Origin: Zygnema cylindricum
Taxonomy: Eukaryota > Streptophyta > Zygnematophyceae > Zygnematales > Zygnemataceae
Assembly: GCA_037447655.1 (NCBI GenBank)
Contig: JBBHKE010000726.1
Span: forward strand, 1-32,838
Direction: 5' to 3'
DNA: 32,838 bases
The notes under the pieces were generated by a model that ran no database searches, was not told where the DNA came from, and was given only the letters and a program-made list of their open reading frames with translations. Shown piece by piece: positions 1-10,307 of this stretch. The position numbers and the translations under genes are program-made. Numbering within the stretch: the first letter of the stretch is position 1; each line of letters opens with the position of its first letter.

Positions 1-192
1 GAATTCAGATTTTTTTTTTACGTTCAAGTCAGCGGAGTCTTTTCCTCACAAGAGTGAGGTTGGTCAAAATTTTTGCCTTGTTGGGTGGCAGATATTCCTT
101 GATGAACTATAGTGGGTCACGGTTATCCTAAAGGCTTTATTTGAGCTGCTAATTGTGTAGGACTATTGAGTGCACAGAGCCTCATAAATTGG
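1..192 (+). mobile_element. LTR 3' end fragment (R-U5), cut by window start
   Basis: This stretch resembles the last ~190 bases of the plus-strand LTRs elsewhere in the window, for example 10831-11016 and 13836-14025. Shared words are the AAATTCAGATTTTTTTT start, the GGAGTCTT..CACAA.G.GTGA.G..GGTC block, GGTTATCCTA.AGGCTT and AGGAC near the end. It ends with a mutated terminus near 190 (AATTG where others read ATTGCA). To its right the minus-strand copia reverse transcriptase of element C begins at once, so this LTR appears to sit inside C. Its start and any target duplication on the left lie outside the window. Confidence 0.75.
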
Positions 193-562
193 TTTTGCGT
201 CAAGCATGGAATATCGCGTTAAGACCTTCTTACAATATTGCGTTTAATTTAATCTTTTGTCCATTCCCATGACGAATCACTTTGATCCCTGAAATATATT
301 TTACATCGCCAACATCTATCACTTTGAAATATTGACGCAATTACACTTTCAATTTGCGTATGTCGTCAAGACTATCCGATGTTATCAAGAAATTATTGAC
401 GTATAATGAAAATATAATTTGATGCAATCCTTGTCGTTTATTCGAGAATCCGAAATAGTACGATTGAAACCAAAATCGAAAAGGTCTTTATGTAAGCGTA
501 GAAACAAAACGCTAGGCGATTGATTTGCGTAGACGTCATACCTTAGCTTCCCTTGACATCAT
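193..562 (-). pseudogene. Copia reverse transcriptase, C-terminal half (element C, 3' part)
   Basis: Read on the minus strand, this continues the RT of element C whose upstream half lies at 6394-7132. Element A separates the two. After the junction come a degenerate equivalent of the KVCKLLKSIYGLKQ region, then SLYVNNFLIT at about 409-380, the position of the copia YVDD active site. Here both aspartates are replaced (YVNN, codons at 403-392). A GDVKYISGI stretch follows, matching the copia LGEAKYILGI block. Stops and frame changes are scattered throughout, so it is a dead fossil. It stops at ~193 against an LTR tail. The lineage differs from the other copia elements here (acidic VFEGM instead of QPEGF). 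Confidence 0.75.
558..562. repeat. Target-site duplication of element A, left copy (ATCAT)
   Basis: ATCAT lies just outside the left LTR of A. The partner CTCAT is at 6389-6393, identical in 4 of 5 positions. Removing A and one copy rejoins the two halves of element C's reverse transcriptase, which supports this as the real insertion site. Confidence 0.75.
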
Positions 563-1567
563 TGCAATTCTGTGTCCTCCATTAGACCACATAATACATA
601 AAACCTCTACATAGTATTTAACTAGCCCACTTCAAGCCACAACCACTCTTGTCCAAGAAGGCAAACTGATAATTTGACTACTCCCCTCTATAGCCTAAAC
701 TCCCTTGAGTCTGTAGCAAAAAGAATAACTGAAAATGGCCAACCAGCCGATGAGTTATGGGCCGGCAAAAATGCCATTTTTATACAAAGCTCTCTTAGAG
801 AGTGGAGACTGTCTACCAAATTTCCTAAGTCCTTAACCCCTCTCACAGCCCCTATCAACTAAAGTACGAACCAATCATATGACGGTAAAGTACAAAAAGG
901 TACTACGGCCGATGTCCTTTCTGTACGGCCTGTGTACGACAAGGCCACTCACTGGACACGTGTCACTTTTCAACTCATCCGTCTATTCCTTGGAATTCCC
1001 GCGACCGAATGTCATTCTTCCACGCGGCGCCAAGTCATGCCACGTCAATAAAAACCAAATTGACCATTCCGCGATCTCGCCGATGATATGTGCTGTCAGA
1101 TTAAATCAGACATTAAATGTCGACCGTTGAAACAAATGTTCGATTCATTTGTTTCGTGCGAAATGACGTCCGCACTAAACTTTAACAAGTTCTATGTTCC
1201 TTCGTTCAAATTTTAGGTAATTGATTTCGGTACCACACAATAGTTTAAATAAATATCGAACCCTATATCTCCTAACGGACTTCTACAACAGACTGGTAGA
1301 GCTAACGGCTATGCCGCGCTCTGCCAGTCAGAGGTTCGAGTCTTACCAGACTCAACCTTTTATTGGGAGTGATTTAAGTCACTCTTTAGTCCTTCCTGAT
1401 GAGCTACGACAGCCATGGCTCAGCCACCCACTCTATCCCTCAGTGACTACAACAACTATGGTGGGTAGAGAGAGAAGGGGGAGACAGGCTGTCCGCCTTT
1501 TTCTTTTCCTTTTTGTACTGAACTATTTAGTCCTAGTAAATACCACATACTTCTAATAATATTAACA
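563..1567 (-). repeat. 3' LTR of element A
   Basis: About 1005 bp, starting TGTTAATATT and ending TTGCA on the minus strand. It matches 5393-6388 along its whole length, with many substitutions. Inside it are a TATA box (minus, 784-777), a CACGTG palindrome at 957-962, the GAAACAAAT/ATTTGTTTC inverted repeat at 1129-1155, a tRNA-like module on the plus strand (antisense to the LTR) at 1287-1353 and a degenerate palindrome at about 1368-1386. Short reading frames in this LTR have no coding support. Confidence 0.92.
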
Positions 1568-1581
1568 CTCCCCTTATTTTC
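1568..1581 (-). other. Polypurine tract of element A
   Basis: On the minus strand this reads AAAATAAGGGGAG directly before the LTR start TGTT. Its place and purine run fit the plus-strand priming site. Element E has AAAAATAAGGGAG at the same place. Confidence 0.8.
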
Positions 1582-1589
1582 TGGTCTAA

Positions 1590-3170
1590 CTTTAACTTCA
1601 ATTTTAATCCACACTTTTCTCTACAATGTTTTAACTTGGGAGAAAGCACCGGTTTTGTCATCATATTAGCAACCATTTCCTCATCAGATCTATATACAAG
1701 ATTCACAATCTTATTCTCAACTTTTTCTCTTACAAAACTCAATCTTATGTCCATATGTTTAGCCTTAAAATGATGTTTTAGAATAGTTGCAATTGTAATG
1801 GCAACTTGATTATCACAAAAAACTTCATGCACTCCCACCTTCATATACCCCAGTTCTTACAACAAAGACTTGACCCACATCAACTCTTTCACAGCAGAAC
1901 AAGAGGCCATGTACTCAGTCTCCATAGTAGACTGAGCAACCACCTTTTGTTGCTTATTGCTCCAACAGCAAGCACTTTCTCCAACATACAACACATACCG
2001 ATAAGTGTATCTTCTCATAGTTGCGTCCCCATAACTGGCATCACTCCATGTAGTGATGTCATTGTTTTCCCCTCCCAAATGCAACCATAACTCTCTAGTT
2101 CCCACCAGAAATCTCATGACTCTCTTGGCTGCCTCCCAATCTCTCTTCCTATGATCATTGAGACTCCCACTGATTACTCCACCCGTTGCCGATATGTCCG
2201 GCCTGGTACAGCTCACAAAATAGATTAAACTTCTTACGACCTATCTATAAGGAATAGACTTCAAAAACTCTCTCTCCTCTGGACTTGTCTGATCATATAA
2301 GATCATCACTCCTCCTTCTCCATTCCTATCACTTACTTTTTTTAAGTCCATGGGAGTAGCATTTTCCATCTGAAAATTCTCATGCATATTACCTATTGCT
2401 TCTTTTTGAGAAAGTGTGATAATCCTCTTCCCCATATCTCCCTCCATTTGAATCCCCAAAATATATCTGGCCTCCCCTAAATCCTTCAATTCAAATCTGT
2501 TTCCAATATCTTTTTTTAACTTATTGGTCTTTTCCAAAGACTTACTCAACACAAACAGATCATCCACATAAATTGCAATAAAAATGACACCATTATCCTC
2601 TTCAAACATGTAGATTGAATGGTCAGAGCTGATCCGGATATATCACAGACCGGTGAGAAACTCATCTAGTTTCTTATTCCACTGTCGGGGAGCATGCTTC
2701 AGTCCATACAAGGACTTTAAGAGCCTGCAGACTTTGCTCTCTTCTCCTTCCTCCACGAACCCCTCGGGTTGCCTCATTAAAATTTCTTCCTCTAACTCAC
2801 CATTAAGAAAAGCACTCTTAATGTCCATCAGGTGTATTTCCATGTCTTCCGCTGTTGGGAGACTAAGGAGAATCCTTACTGATTGGAACTGAACAACTAG
2901 AGCAAAGGTCTCCTCATAGTCAATCCCCTTCTTTTGGGTGAACCCCTTCGCTACAAATCGAGCCTTATACCTCTCAATAGAATTATCTGGGTTCAGCTTT
3001 AGTTTAAATACCCATTTACACCCAATAGGTTTTCTGTCTGGAGGACAATCCGCTAGTTCTCAAGTATTTGCTTCCATGATGGAGGCCATCTCATCATTTA
3101 TGGCTCTAATCCATCTTTCTTTCTCCGGACTATTCACTGCCTCTGAGTTAGAGTGAGGCTCATCTGGGTG
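1590..3170 (-). pseudogene. pol: Copia reverse transcriptase and RNase H (element A)
   Basis: This is the RT-RNase H half of the copia polyprotein. In order on the minus strand: the CKWVFKLKLNPDNSIERYKA block (~3020-2960), GIDYEETFA (~2920), MDIKSAFLNGELEEE (~2825), QPEGFVEEGEESKVCRLLKSLYGLK (~2770-2700), the catalytic YVDD (codons 2570-2559, intact), LKDLGEARYILG, then the RNase H part with WSDASYGD, SACCWSNKQQKVVAQSTMETEYMA and the final HMDIRLSFVREKV and MMTKPV blocks. In-frame stops fall near 2640 and 2238, and frame breaks split it into pieces. Catalytic residues survive but the reading frame does not. It lies directly downstream of integrase and ends about 25 bases before the polypurine tract. 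Confidence 0.93.
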
Positions 3171-3179
3171 TGATAGCTT

Positions 3180-4446
3180 AGTTTACTTATGAGGGGCCTG
3201 TTTTTCTTGTATCTTTTTCTTGTTCCTTCTCCCTCCCTCAAAATCCGAAGCAGGAATGGATGAAATTCTAGGATTTCTCCTCACTGTTTCATCGGCTCCC
3301 CTGTCCATGGAAGCTGGTTCTGGTCCAACTTCCTCTTTTTCCTCAAAGTCCATAGAAGTATGTGAGGATTCCGATGAGTTTCCTGTATCTCGGATCTCCC
3401 CTTAATATGCAATCACAGTTTCACTCATGTCCTTTTCGTGAACAACCGAGTTCTCCTCACTTCCTCAAATTTGATTCTTATCTTCTTTGTATATTTGAAG
3501 GGGTCAAATGACTTCCTTTCATCCATGACAACTAAGTGTTTGACCAGAATGATATATTTCTTTGCTAAATCATACACTATATACCCCTTAACATCCTCAT
3601 CGTATCCCACAAAGTATTCAGGTTTACCCTTTGCATCTAGTTTCCTGTTTTTCTTATCCGTGTCAAGACTGTAAACTTGGCTACCGAACACTTTAAAGTT
3701 TGAGATATCTGGTTTCCTTCCAGCCCATCTCTCATAAGGTGTCACTCCCTTTTCAGCTGAGGTAAGGACTCTATCTAAATGTAGTTGGCACAGTTCATTG
3801 CCTCTGCCCAAAATATCTTTCCAATTTTCTTGTTGGCCAACATACTGCATGCACTATCTCTTAGTGTTCAAATCAACCTCTAAGCTTCCCCATTTTTTTC
3901 CGGGTTATATGGTACTGTTTTTTGGTGCTGCATTCCCTCATCTCTTATATATTCCTCAAACTGATTAGAGGTATGTTCTCCCCCATTATCACTCATTATT
4001 CTCTAAATAGGGGTTACATGGAGCTTCTCACTCTAGTCTTTATATTCTTTGAAGAAAGTTGATGTTTCAGACTTTGTTTTTAGGAACTACACTCTAGAGT
4101 ATCAAGACCAGTCATCAATTATTGTCAACATAAACCTCTTTCCTCCAACCGAAGGTACTTTTACAGGTCCCCAAATATCTGTGTGGTCCAAATCTAGTAC
4201 TTTCTCACCTCTATATGTGGCGGCTTTGGGAAAGGGAAGTCTGTGAGACTTACCTTGAGCACAGCAACTACAATCATCCATTATTTCATTATCCCCAAAT
4301 TGAATGCCTTCTACTACCCCAAGCTTTTTCATTTCCCTCAACCTATCAAAATGCACATGCCCCAACTGCTTATGCCAAATCATCAACTTAGGAACACCAA
4401 CATAGTAAGCATTCCTCTTTTCATTGCTCAAGTTAAGCCTAAACAT
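3180..4446 (-). pseudogene. pol: Copia pre-integrase and integrase (element A)
   Basis: The segment begins with the pre-integrase block MFRLNLSNEK fused to the end of gag. An integrase zinc-binding domain follows (WHKQLGHVHFDRLREMKK ... CSCCAQGKSHRLPF, 4380-4240) and the start of the catalytic core (DHTDIWGPVKVP, ~4190). The core continues in broken frames through a DNGGE block (~3985). From 3850 to 3425 comes an open integrase C-terminal part with TPYERWAGRKPDISNFKVFGS and VKHLVVMDERKSFDPFK. Between 3420 and 3180 lies the weakly conserved linker to RT, rich in stops. Several nonsense and frame errors make it inactive. Confidence 0.88.
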
Positions 4447-4499
4447 TCCTTGGCTACTCCCTCCACGGTTCTCTTGGAGCCTCAGCTCTAACAGCTTGA

Positions 4500-5388
4500 C
4501 ACAATCTACTATGAAGTGTCTCGAAATTTTGCAAAAATAACAAAGACCCTTTGGAGGCCTCGGTCCTCCAAAGTGATCTCTTTCCCCTTTGTACGGTTTC
4601 TTCGGGTCCTTCCCCCATCGGTCCCCTCTTGCTGGTAGAACTTCAATGCTTTATCCTCCTCTCCTAATCTCCATTGTGCTTCTCGCACAAGTATCATCCG
4701 GACCACTGTGTTCGATTTCCATGAACTTTCAGGCATTTCCCCTACTCGATACACTATTATCTCGTACTCATCTGGTAACTTCATGATAAGAGTGTTAACA
4801 TTCATTTTCATTGTACTTATCCAACCGTCACTTTCCATCTCCATATACAAACAAGAAAGATTATTACACAAATCTAACATCTTTCCTCCTTTGTTGTGTA
4901 ACGCACTAGCATTTGCTTAGCCAACTGGAGCTCCTGAATAGTTCCATCTCTGTAGATCTCCACTAAACTCTCCCACAACTCCTCCGCCTTGTAAATGTGA
5001 AGATGAGGAGTGGCCAAACCTTGAGTGAGGTGCCTCAGAATGAAGTTCTTGGCAGCCATGTTTACATCCTCCCACATTTGAGTATTGTTCTCCACGGTCT
5101 TCACGGTCGTCGCTCGCGATACTGTGGCAATAGGAGTGAGGGGTGTCTCCTTCCCTTTTCCCTTTTTGGACACACTGCTGTCCCCATCATATGCCTCCTC
5201 CGCTGAGGCAGCCGTTGCTACAGGAAACCTTACACCTCCAAATCCAGGTGGAGTTCCCGAAGGTGGACATTTCACTTATCCACTAACGATACCCTAGTAT
5301 CGTTTTTCGCACAGAGCTCACATCATCTTTGCTTCCTAATAGATGAACCTTAATCCATTAAACTGGGCTCTCTAGAGGGTGGGCCCAT
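4500..5388 (-). pseudogene. gag: Copia gag (element A), ATG inside the primer-binding site
   Basis: Nucleocapsid-capsid protein of copia. The start ATG at 5388-5386 lies within the primer-binding site, encoding MGPP as in elements E, F and J. Open pieces follow at 5275-4874 (containing NMAAKNFILRHLTQGLATPHLHIYKAEELWESL, the capsid-like core) and 4880-4509 (containing VNTLIMKLPDEYE). The frame changes near 4875. The zinc knuckle (CYFCKISRHFIVDC, near 4545-4500, CX2CX4HX4C) comes last. About 40 bases after it the sequence jumps into the pre-integrase SQGMFRL block. In E and F roughly 500 bases lie between these points and include the DSGAS protease, so A has lost its protease by deletion. Confidence 0.88.
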
Positions 5389-5392
5389 AACC
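5378..5392 (-). promoter_or_regulatory. Primer-binding site of element A (internal initiator tRNA-Met)
   Basis: On the minus strand GGTTATGGGCCCACC follows the LTR end directly. It is complementary over 15 bases to the anticodon arm of plant initiator tRNA-Met (GGTGGGCCCATAACC), not to a tRNA 3' end. The usual plant copia site TGGTATCAGAGC is absent. Confidence 0.85.
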
Positions 5393-6388
5393 TGCAATTC
5401 TGTGTCCTCCATTTGACCACAAATACAGGAAGCCTCTAAATAGTATTTAACTAACCCACTCAAGCTAAAACCACTGCTGTTCAAGAAGGCAAACTGAGAG
5501 TTTGACTTCAGCCGCGTGCAGATTAGACTCCCCGAAGTCTGTAGCAAAAGAATTTGTGAAAACTGCTAACCAGGCGATGAGTTATGAGCCGGCAAAAATG
5601 CCATTTTTATAGAAAGCTCTCTTAGAGAGTGGTGACTCTTTGCCAAATTTCCTAAGTCCTAAACCCCTCTCACAACCCCTTTCTACTGAAGTACAAACCA
5701 ATCATATGATTGTAAAGAACAAAAAGGTACTATGGCCGATGTCCTTTTCTGTACGGCCTGTGTATGAATAAGCCAATGAGTGGACGCGTGTCACTTTTCA
5801 ACTCATCCATACATTCTTTGGAATTCCCGCGACCGAATGTCATCTTTCCACGCGGCACCAAGTTATGCCACGTCCATAATAGCCAAAGTGACCATTCCAC
5901 GATCTCGGCGATGATATGTGCTGTCGGATAAAATCTGACATTAAATGTCAACCGTTGAAACAAATGTTCGATTCAATTGTTTCGTGCGACCGCACTAAAC
6001 TTTAAAAAGTTCTATGTTCCTTCGTTCAAATTCTGGTTAATTGATTTCAGTACGATACAATAGTTTGAATAAATATGGAACCCTATATCTCCTAATGGAC
6101 TTCTACGACAGACTGGTTAGAGCTAACAGCTACGCCGCGCTCTGTCGTTTGGAGGTTTGAGTCATGCCGGACTCAACCTTTTGTTGAGAGTGACTTAAGT
6201 CACTCTTTAGTCTTGCCTGCTGAGCTAGGACAGCCATGGCTCACCCACCCTCTCTATCCCTTAGTGACTACAACAAGTATGGTGGGTAGAGAGAGGAGGT
6301 GGAGACAAGTTGTCCGCCTTTTTTTTTACCTTTTTGTACTGAACAATTTAGACCTAGTAAATACCACATAAATCTAATAATTTCTACA
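5393..6388 (-). repeat. 5' LTR of element A
   Basis: About 996 bp, starting TGTAGAAATT at 6388 and ending TTGCA at 5393 on the minus strand. The TATA box is TATAAAAA at 5611-5604 (minus). A tRNA-like module with A-box-like GACTGGTTAGAGC and B-box-like AGGTTTGAGTC lies on the plus strand at about 6108-6178. Next to it is the 20-bp perfect palindrome AGAGTGACTTAAGTCACTCT at 6187-6206. GTAC words cluster at about 5690-5765. Confidence 0.92.
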
Positions 6389-6393
6389 CTCAT
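6389..6393. repeat. Target-site duplication of element A, right copy (CTCAT)
   Basis: CTCAT abuts the outer end of the right LTR; its partner is ATCAT at 558-562. Confidence 0.75.
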
Positions 6394-7132
6394 GCCTTCA
6401 AAGACTTTCGTATTAAACTCTTCTTCTAAGTCTCCGTTCAAAAACCCGGTTTCGATGTCCATTTGATGAATGTGCTTCTTCTTCGCGGTTGCAATCGCCA
6501 TAATCATCTTTAGAGAGTTGAATTTCACAACGGGAGCATATGTCTCCGTGTAGTCTACCTCCCTTTTTTGCTAAAATCATTTAAATACAATTCTAGCCTT
6601 GTACTTTTATACTTCTTCGGACGCACCCGTTTTAGTTTTAAGACCCATTCTGGCGTCAATCGCTTTTTCGGTAATGTTACTTCCTCCAATGTCTGATTTT
6701 CCACTATAGACTTTTATTCCTTCTCCCATGCCCGACTTCCACTTCGATTCCCAATCACACGAGCTTGTTGCCTCCGCGTATGATTGAGGACCATCGGACA
6801 AATTCTCGCACATTGATTTCTATAAAAGAAAGTCCGTCTCATTTGCATCAAAGACGAAATTATAGGAATTGGAATTCTCTCCACCATTTTTGTCATAAGA
6901 AAGCCGATTTGGTTTTTTCCTTCTATACTACCGAGTACTCCTTCTAAAAATTGAATTGTGCTGCACATTTTGCTCCTTTTCGTTTACATTTGGAAAAATT
7001 GATTTAGACTTCGAAGACTTTTGACTTTTTGTAGACATTTTGGAATTTTGGCTAAAATTACTCCGAACGGCAATCAACATTCGATTTCCCCTTCACAATG
7101 GATTTCGGCTCCTCATCCTCAACCGAATCTTG
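6394..7132 (-). pseudogene. Copia reverse transcriptase, N-terminal half (element C, 5' part)
   Basis: Minus-strand remnant of a second copia lineage. Upstream, an acidic linker (QDSVEDEEPKS, ~7130) is followed by an RRSTR-type basic block (~6955-6940). Then come the RT entry DGPQSYAEATSSCDWESK (~6795-6740), KYKARIVF, VDYTETYAPVVKFNSLK (~6560-6510), IHQMDIETGFLNGDLEEE (~6465) and VFEGM (~6400), where element A interrupts it. The rest resumes at 562. Several frame shifts and stops are present. It ends at about 7132 against element B, with no LTR of its own in the window. Its 5' half (gag, protease, integrase) is missing. Confidence 0.85.
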
Positions 7133-8877
7133 AATGTTTGAGAAGTGATGGAAATAGACCCGAAATCAAGGGATATGGGAGAAGTCAAAACTGTTCGAAA
7201 GAATCCACACAAGCCATCAGTTGCGGCATCAGAGTTTGAGGGTGGAAAGAGAAGCAGCGAAAGACTTCAAAACAAACAAGTTAACAACAAGGTAACCAAA
7301 CTATCTCACCTCGATGAACCTCAGACTTTTGGTGAGGCGATGAATTATCCAGAGAGGAACCGATGGAAGACAACGATTAACAAGGAGATGACTTTAACTA
7401 TGGCGGTCGATAAATGGGAATTGGTGGACAGTCCTCCTAACCAGAAGCCAATCGAATGTAAGTGGGTTTTTAAGTTGAAACTTAACCCGGATAACACGAT
7501 TGAGCACTACATGGCCCAAGTAGTGGCGAAAGGATTTTCCTAGAAAAAGGGAATTGACTACGAGGAGACATTTGCCCCGGTCGTCAGGTTCCCTCTATCC
7601 TGATACTTCTCAATCTGGCAGCAGCAGAAGACATGGAAGTACATCAAATGGACATCAAGACGGTCTTCTTACATGGAGAGTTGGAAGAGGAGATTTTTAT
7701 GCGACAACCCGAAGGATTTGTGGAGCAACGGGAGCAGAGCAAGGATTGCCGATTGATCAAATCTCTGTATGGGCTGAAATAGGCACCTCGCACTGGAATA
7801 AGTAGCTCGATGAGTTTCTTACAGAGTTGGGATATATTCGGATCAGCTCTGATCACTCAATTTATTTGTTCGAAGATGAGGAAGGAATTATCTTCATTGC
7901 AATTCAGGTTGATGATTTTTTTGTTTTAATCAAATCTATGGATAAAATTAATAAGATGAAAACAAACCTAAAAGTTAGATAAGAGATGAAAGATATAGGA
8001 GAAGCAAGTTTTATTTTGGGAATTCAGGTAGAAAGAGACAGATATTGAAAGATCATAAGATTAACCCAAAAGGAGGCCATTGGAAACATGTTAGAAAGTT
8101 TCCAAATGGACAATGCTAATAGTTGTACCACTCTAATGAAATTAAAGAAGGGAAGTGAGGGGAGTGTGGAACAAAGAGTTATAATCTTTGATATTGAGTT
8201 AAATCCTGAAGAGGAAAGATTTATGCTGAAAATTCCTTATAGACAAGTAGTGGGGAGCCTAATATATTTTATAAACTATAACCAACTAGATATAGGAGCA
8301 CCTCTAGAATTACTAAGTAGGAGTATGAATGCACCCACTAAGAAAGATTGGGAGAAAACTAAGAGAGTCCTTAGATATCTCATAAGGACTAGAGATTTAT
8401 AGTTGCATTTGGCTGGGAACAATACTGACATCACCACTTGGACACTTGGAGTGATGCCAGTTATGGGTATGCTCTTATGAGGAGATGCACGTCTGGGTAT
8501 GTATTGTATGTGGGTGGTGGGGCTTGCTGCTGGAGCACCAAGTAGCAAAAGGCCATTGCTCAATCCACCATGGAGGCACAGTTCATGGCCTCTTACTCTG
8601 GTATAAAAGAATTAATGTGGGTCAAGTCATTGTTTGGTGAGCTTGGTCATCTTAAAAGTGGTGAGGCAGCCATTGCCATTTTTGCGAATCCTAAACACCA
8701 CTTTAAAGACTAACATATGGACATTAGACGTTAGGGAGAAAGTAGAAGACAAAATAATTAGTTTAAAGTATAGACCACATAGTGAAATGGTAGCAGATAT
8801 GATGACAAAACCTGTGCCTTCCCCTAAACTAATATTTTGCAAAGAGTAGTGTGTTCTTAAATTAAAGTGTGACTAGA
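7133..8877 (+). pseudogene. pol: Copia reverse transcriptase and RNase H (element B)
   Basis: 3' half of a copia polyprotein closely similar to element E. It starts abruptly in the linker before RT (matching about 24087 of E), then EAMNYPERNRWKTTIN (~7335), CKWVFKLKLNPDNTIE (~7460-7505), AKGF with TAG in place of Gln, IDYEETFAPVV, MDIKTVFLHGELEEEIF (~7650), QPEGFVEQ (~7707), and YGLK followed by a TAG stop. The active site reads QVDD (7905-7916) where E has YVDD. RNase H follows with AGNNTDITTW (8414-8441), then a duplication or frame slip near 8440 and the final blocks REKVEDKIISLKYRPHSEMVADMMTKPVPSPKL. It ends a few bases before the 3' LTR. It is inactive. Confidence 0.9.
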
Positions 8878-9245
8878 AAGTACCGGGAGTGTAGAAATTA
8901 ATGGTTCTTTTAGTATTTTCAATGTCTGAACTTGTAAAAATAAAATTCAGAAAAGAAGCAGATGCAATCTGCCTCTAACTCCTCTCTTCATCTCCCACAC
9001 TTGTAGTAGTCACTGAAAGTTGGAGAGGGAGCTAGAGCCATGGCTGCCTATGCTATCCATAGAGAGATATGTAATAATTTTGGCAGGTTCACCAAAATGG
9101 TACTTGACGAACCCAGGATTTGATCTTAGAACCTATCGTTCGTCAAAGTCACCAGTAGCCGTTAGCTTTGTTCCATAACTTTAGGACTAGTTCTGAGGTA
9201 AATAGGGTTCAATGAATATTTAAAGATGTACTTGTAGAATTTTTT

Positions 9246-10307
9246 TGTAGAAATCGATGTTTCTATTAGTATATTCAAGGTCTAAATTGAAAAACCAAAA
9301 GAAGTCGAGGCAGTCTGCCTCTAACTTCTCTCTCCAACTCCCACACTTGTTGGAGTGACTGAGAAGTTGGAGAGGAAGCTAGAGCCATGGCTACCTAGGC
9401 TATCCAGAGGTTTATAGGAAATAGATTAGTTGATTCACGGATATGTAGTTTATTTACTAAAAGGGATGATGTTGGATCCACGATTTGATCCTAGAACGTG
9501 CCGTCCGTTGACCATTGGTAGCCGGTAGACTTATCCATTAAGTCTAGGGCTAGTGTTACATGCTACATGGTTTGAAATTTATTTAACTATTACCAAGTAG
9601 GCTAATTCGTTTAACGGAAATTGTTTACGGGGATACATAGATGCAGCTATGTTAAATACAGATTACGGTGTAGATAAGAAACTAGTACTGCGCATTTGTT
9701 TCTTTAACGAAACAAATACCGCGCAAGTATATATGACGTCTACTATTGAAATCTGCATTCGATCGGACAGCCGAGAAGAAAGCCAAGATCGCGAAAGAGA
9801 ATCTCGGCGGTTTGTGGTCATCACCACATTGGATGACACGTGGCACGATTACGTTGGATCGCAGCATCTCCGGGGATTACGCGACCGAATCCAAATATGA
9901 CATGTGTTGACATTTAGGCAATGTCGTACAATATTCGTACATAAAGTACACCGGTAGCTATACTTTTGTGTACGGCAATGTAATATGATTGGTGTCGTAC
10001 ATCAGTAGATAGAGTTTTAAAGAGAGATAGGACTTAGAAAAAATTGGAAGATAGGACCCTCTCTCCGAGAGAGCTTCTGTACAAAAGGTGAACTTTGTTC
10101 CATAATTTACTATTCAGGTGAGCAAATTCATAGATTCTTTTTGCTGTCAACTCAGGGGAGTCTTCACTTGACAAGGGTGAAGGTGGTCAGAGTTCTTAAC
10201 TGCCACGGTGGCAGTTATTCTTGCTGAAACACAATGGGGTCAGGGTTATCCTAGAGGCTTCTTGCAAGCTGTCAATTCTGAGGACCTATGGAGGTCTCAG
10301 AGTTGCA
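9246..10307 (+). mobile_element. Solo LTR nested in the LTR of element B
   Basis: A complete plus-strand LTR (TGTAGAAATC ... GAGTTGCA) of the same family as its host LTR and without internal sequence, so a solo LTR. Flanks rejoin in homologous LTR sequence. The target duplication is not clean: AATTT before an extra run of T on the left (9238-9242), AATTC on the right (10308-10312). Inside are the inverted repeat ATTTGTTTC/GAAACAAAT (9694-9717), a G-box CACGTG (9837-9842), a GTAC cluster (~9925-9995), and an antisense tRNA-like module (~9480-9540). Confidence 0.85.
9694..9717. repeat. Inverted repeat ATTTGTTTC/GAAACAAAT in LTR U3
   Basis: Nine-base arms with a 6-base loop, flanked by GCGC words. 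Counterparts: 10398-10421 with both arms changed (ATTTGTTTT/AAAACAAAT), and 1129-1155 and 18645-18671 in the opposite arm order with a 9-base loop. Confidence 0.8.

Larger units (their letters stand above)
563..6388 (-). mobile_element. Ty1/copia retrotransposon A, two LTRs, non-autonomous
   Basis: This is a copia element on the minus strand with LTRs at 5393-6388 (5') and 563-1567 (3'). Between them lie a half-tRNA-type primer-binding site, gag, pre-integrase and integrase, reverse transcriptase, RNase H and a polypurine tract. The order INT before RT is the copia order. The protease is missing: gag runs directly from its zinc knuckle into the pre-integrase segment near 4460. It is inserted in the RT of element C with a near-perfect 5-bp target duplication. 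The two LTRs differ at many positions and the genes carry several stops and frameshifts, so the insertion is old. Confidence 0.93.

Noticed and set aside
1221-1556. Open frame of 111 codons on the plus strand
   Set aside because: It lies within the LTR of A, antisense, and is broken in the paired LTR at 6060-6330. No codon support.
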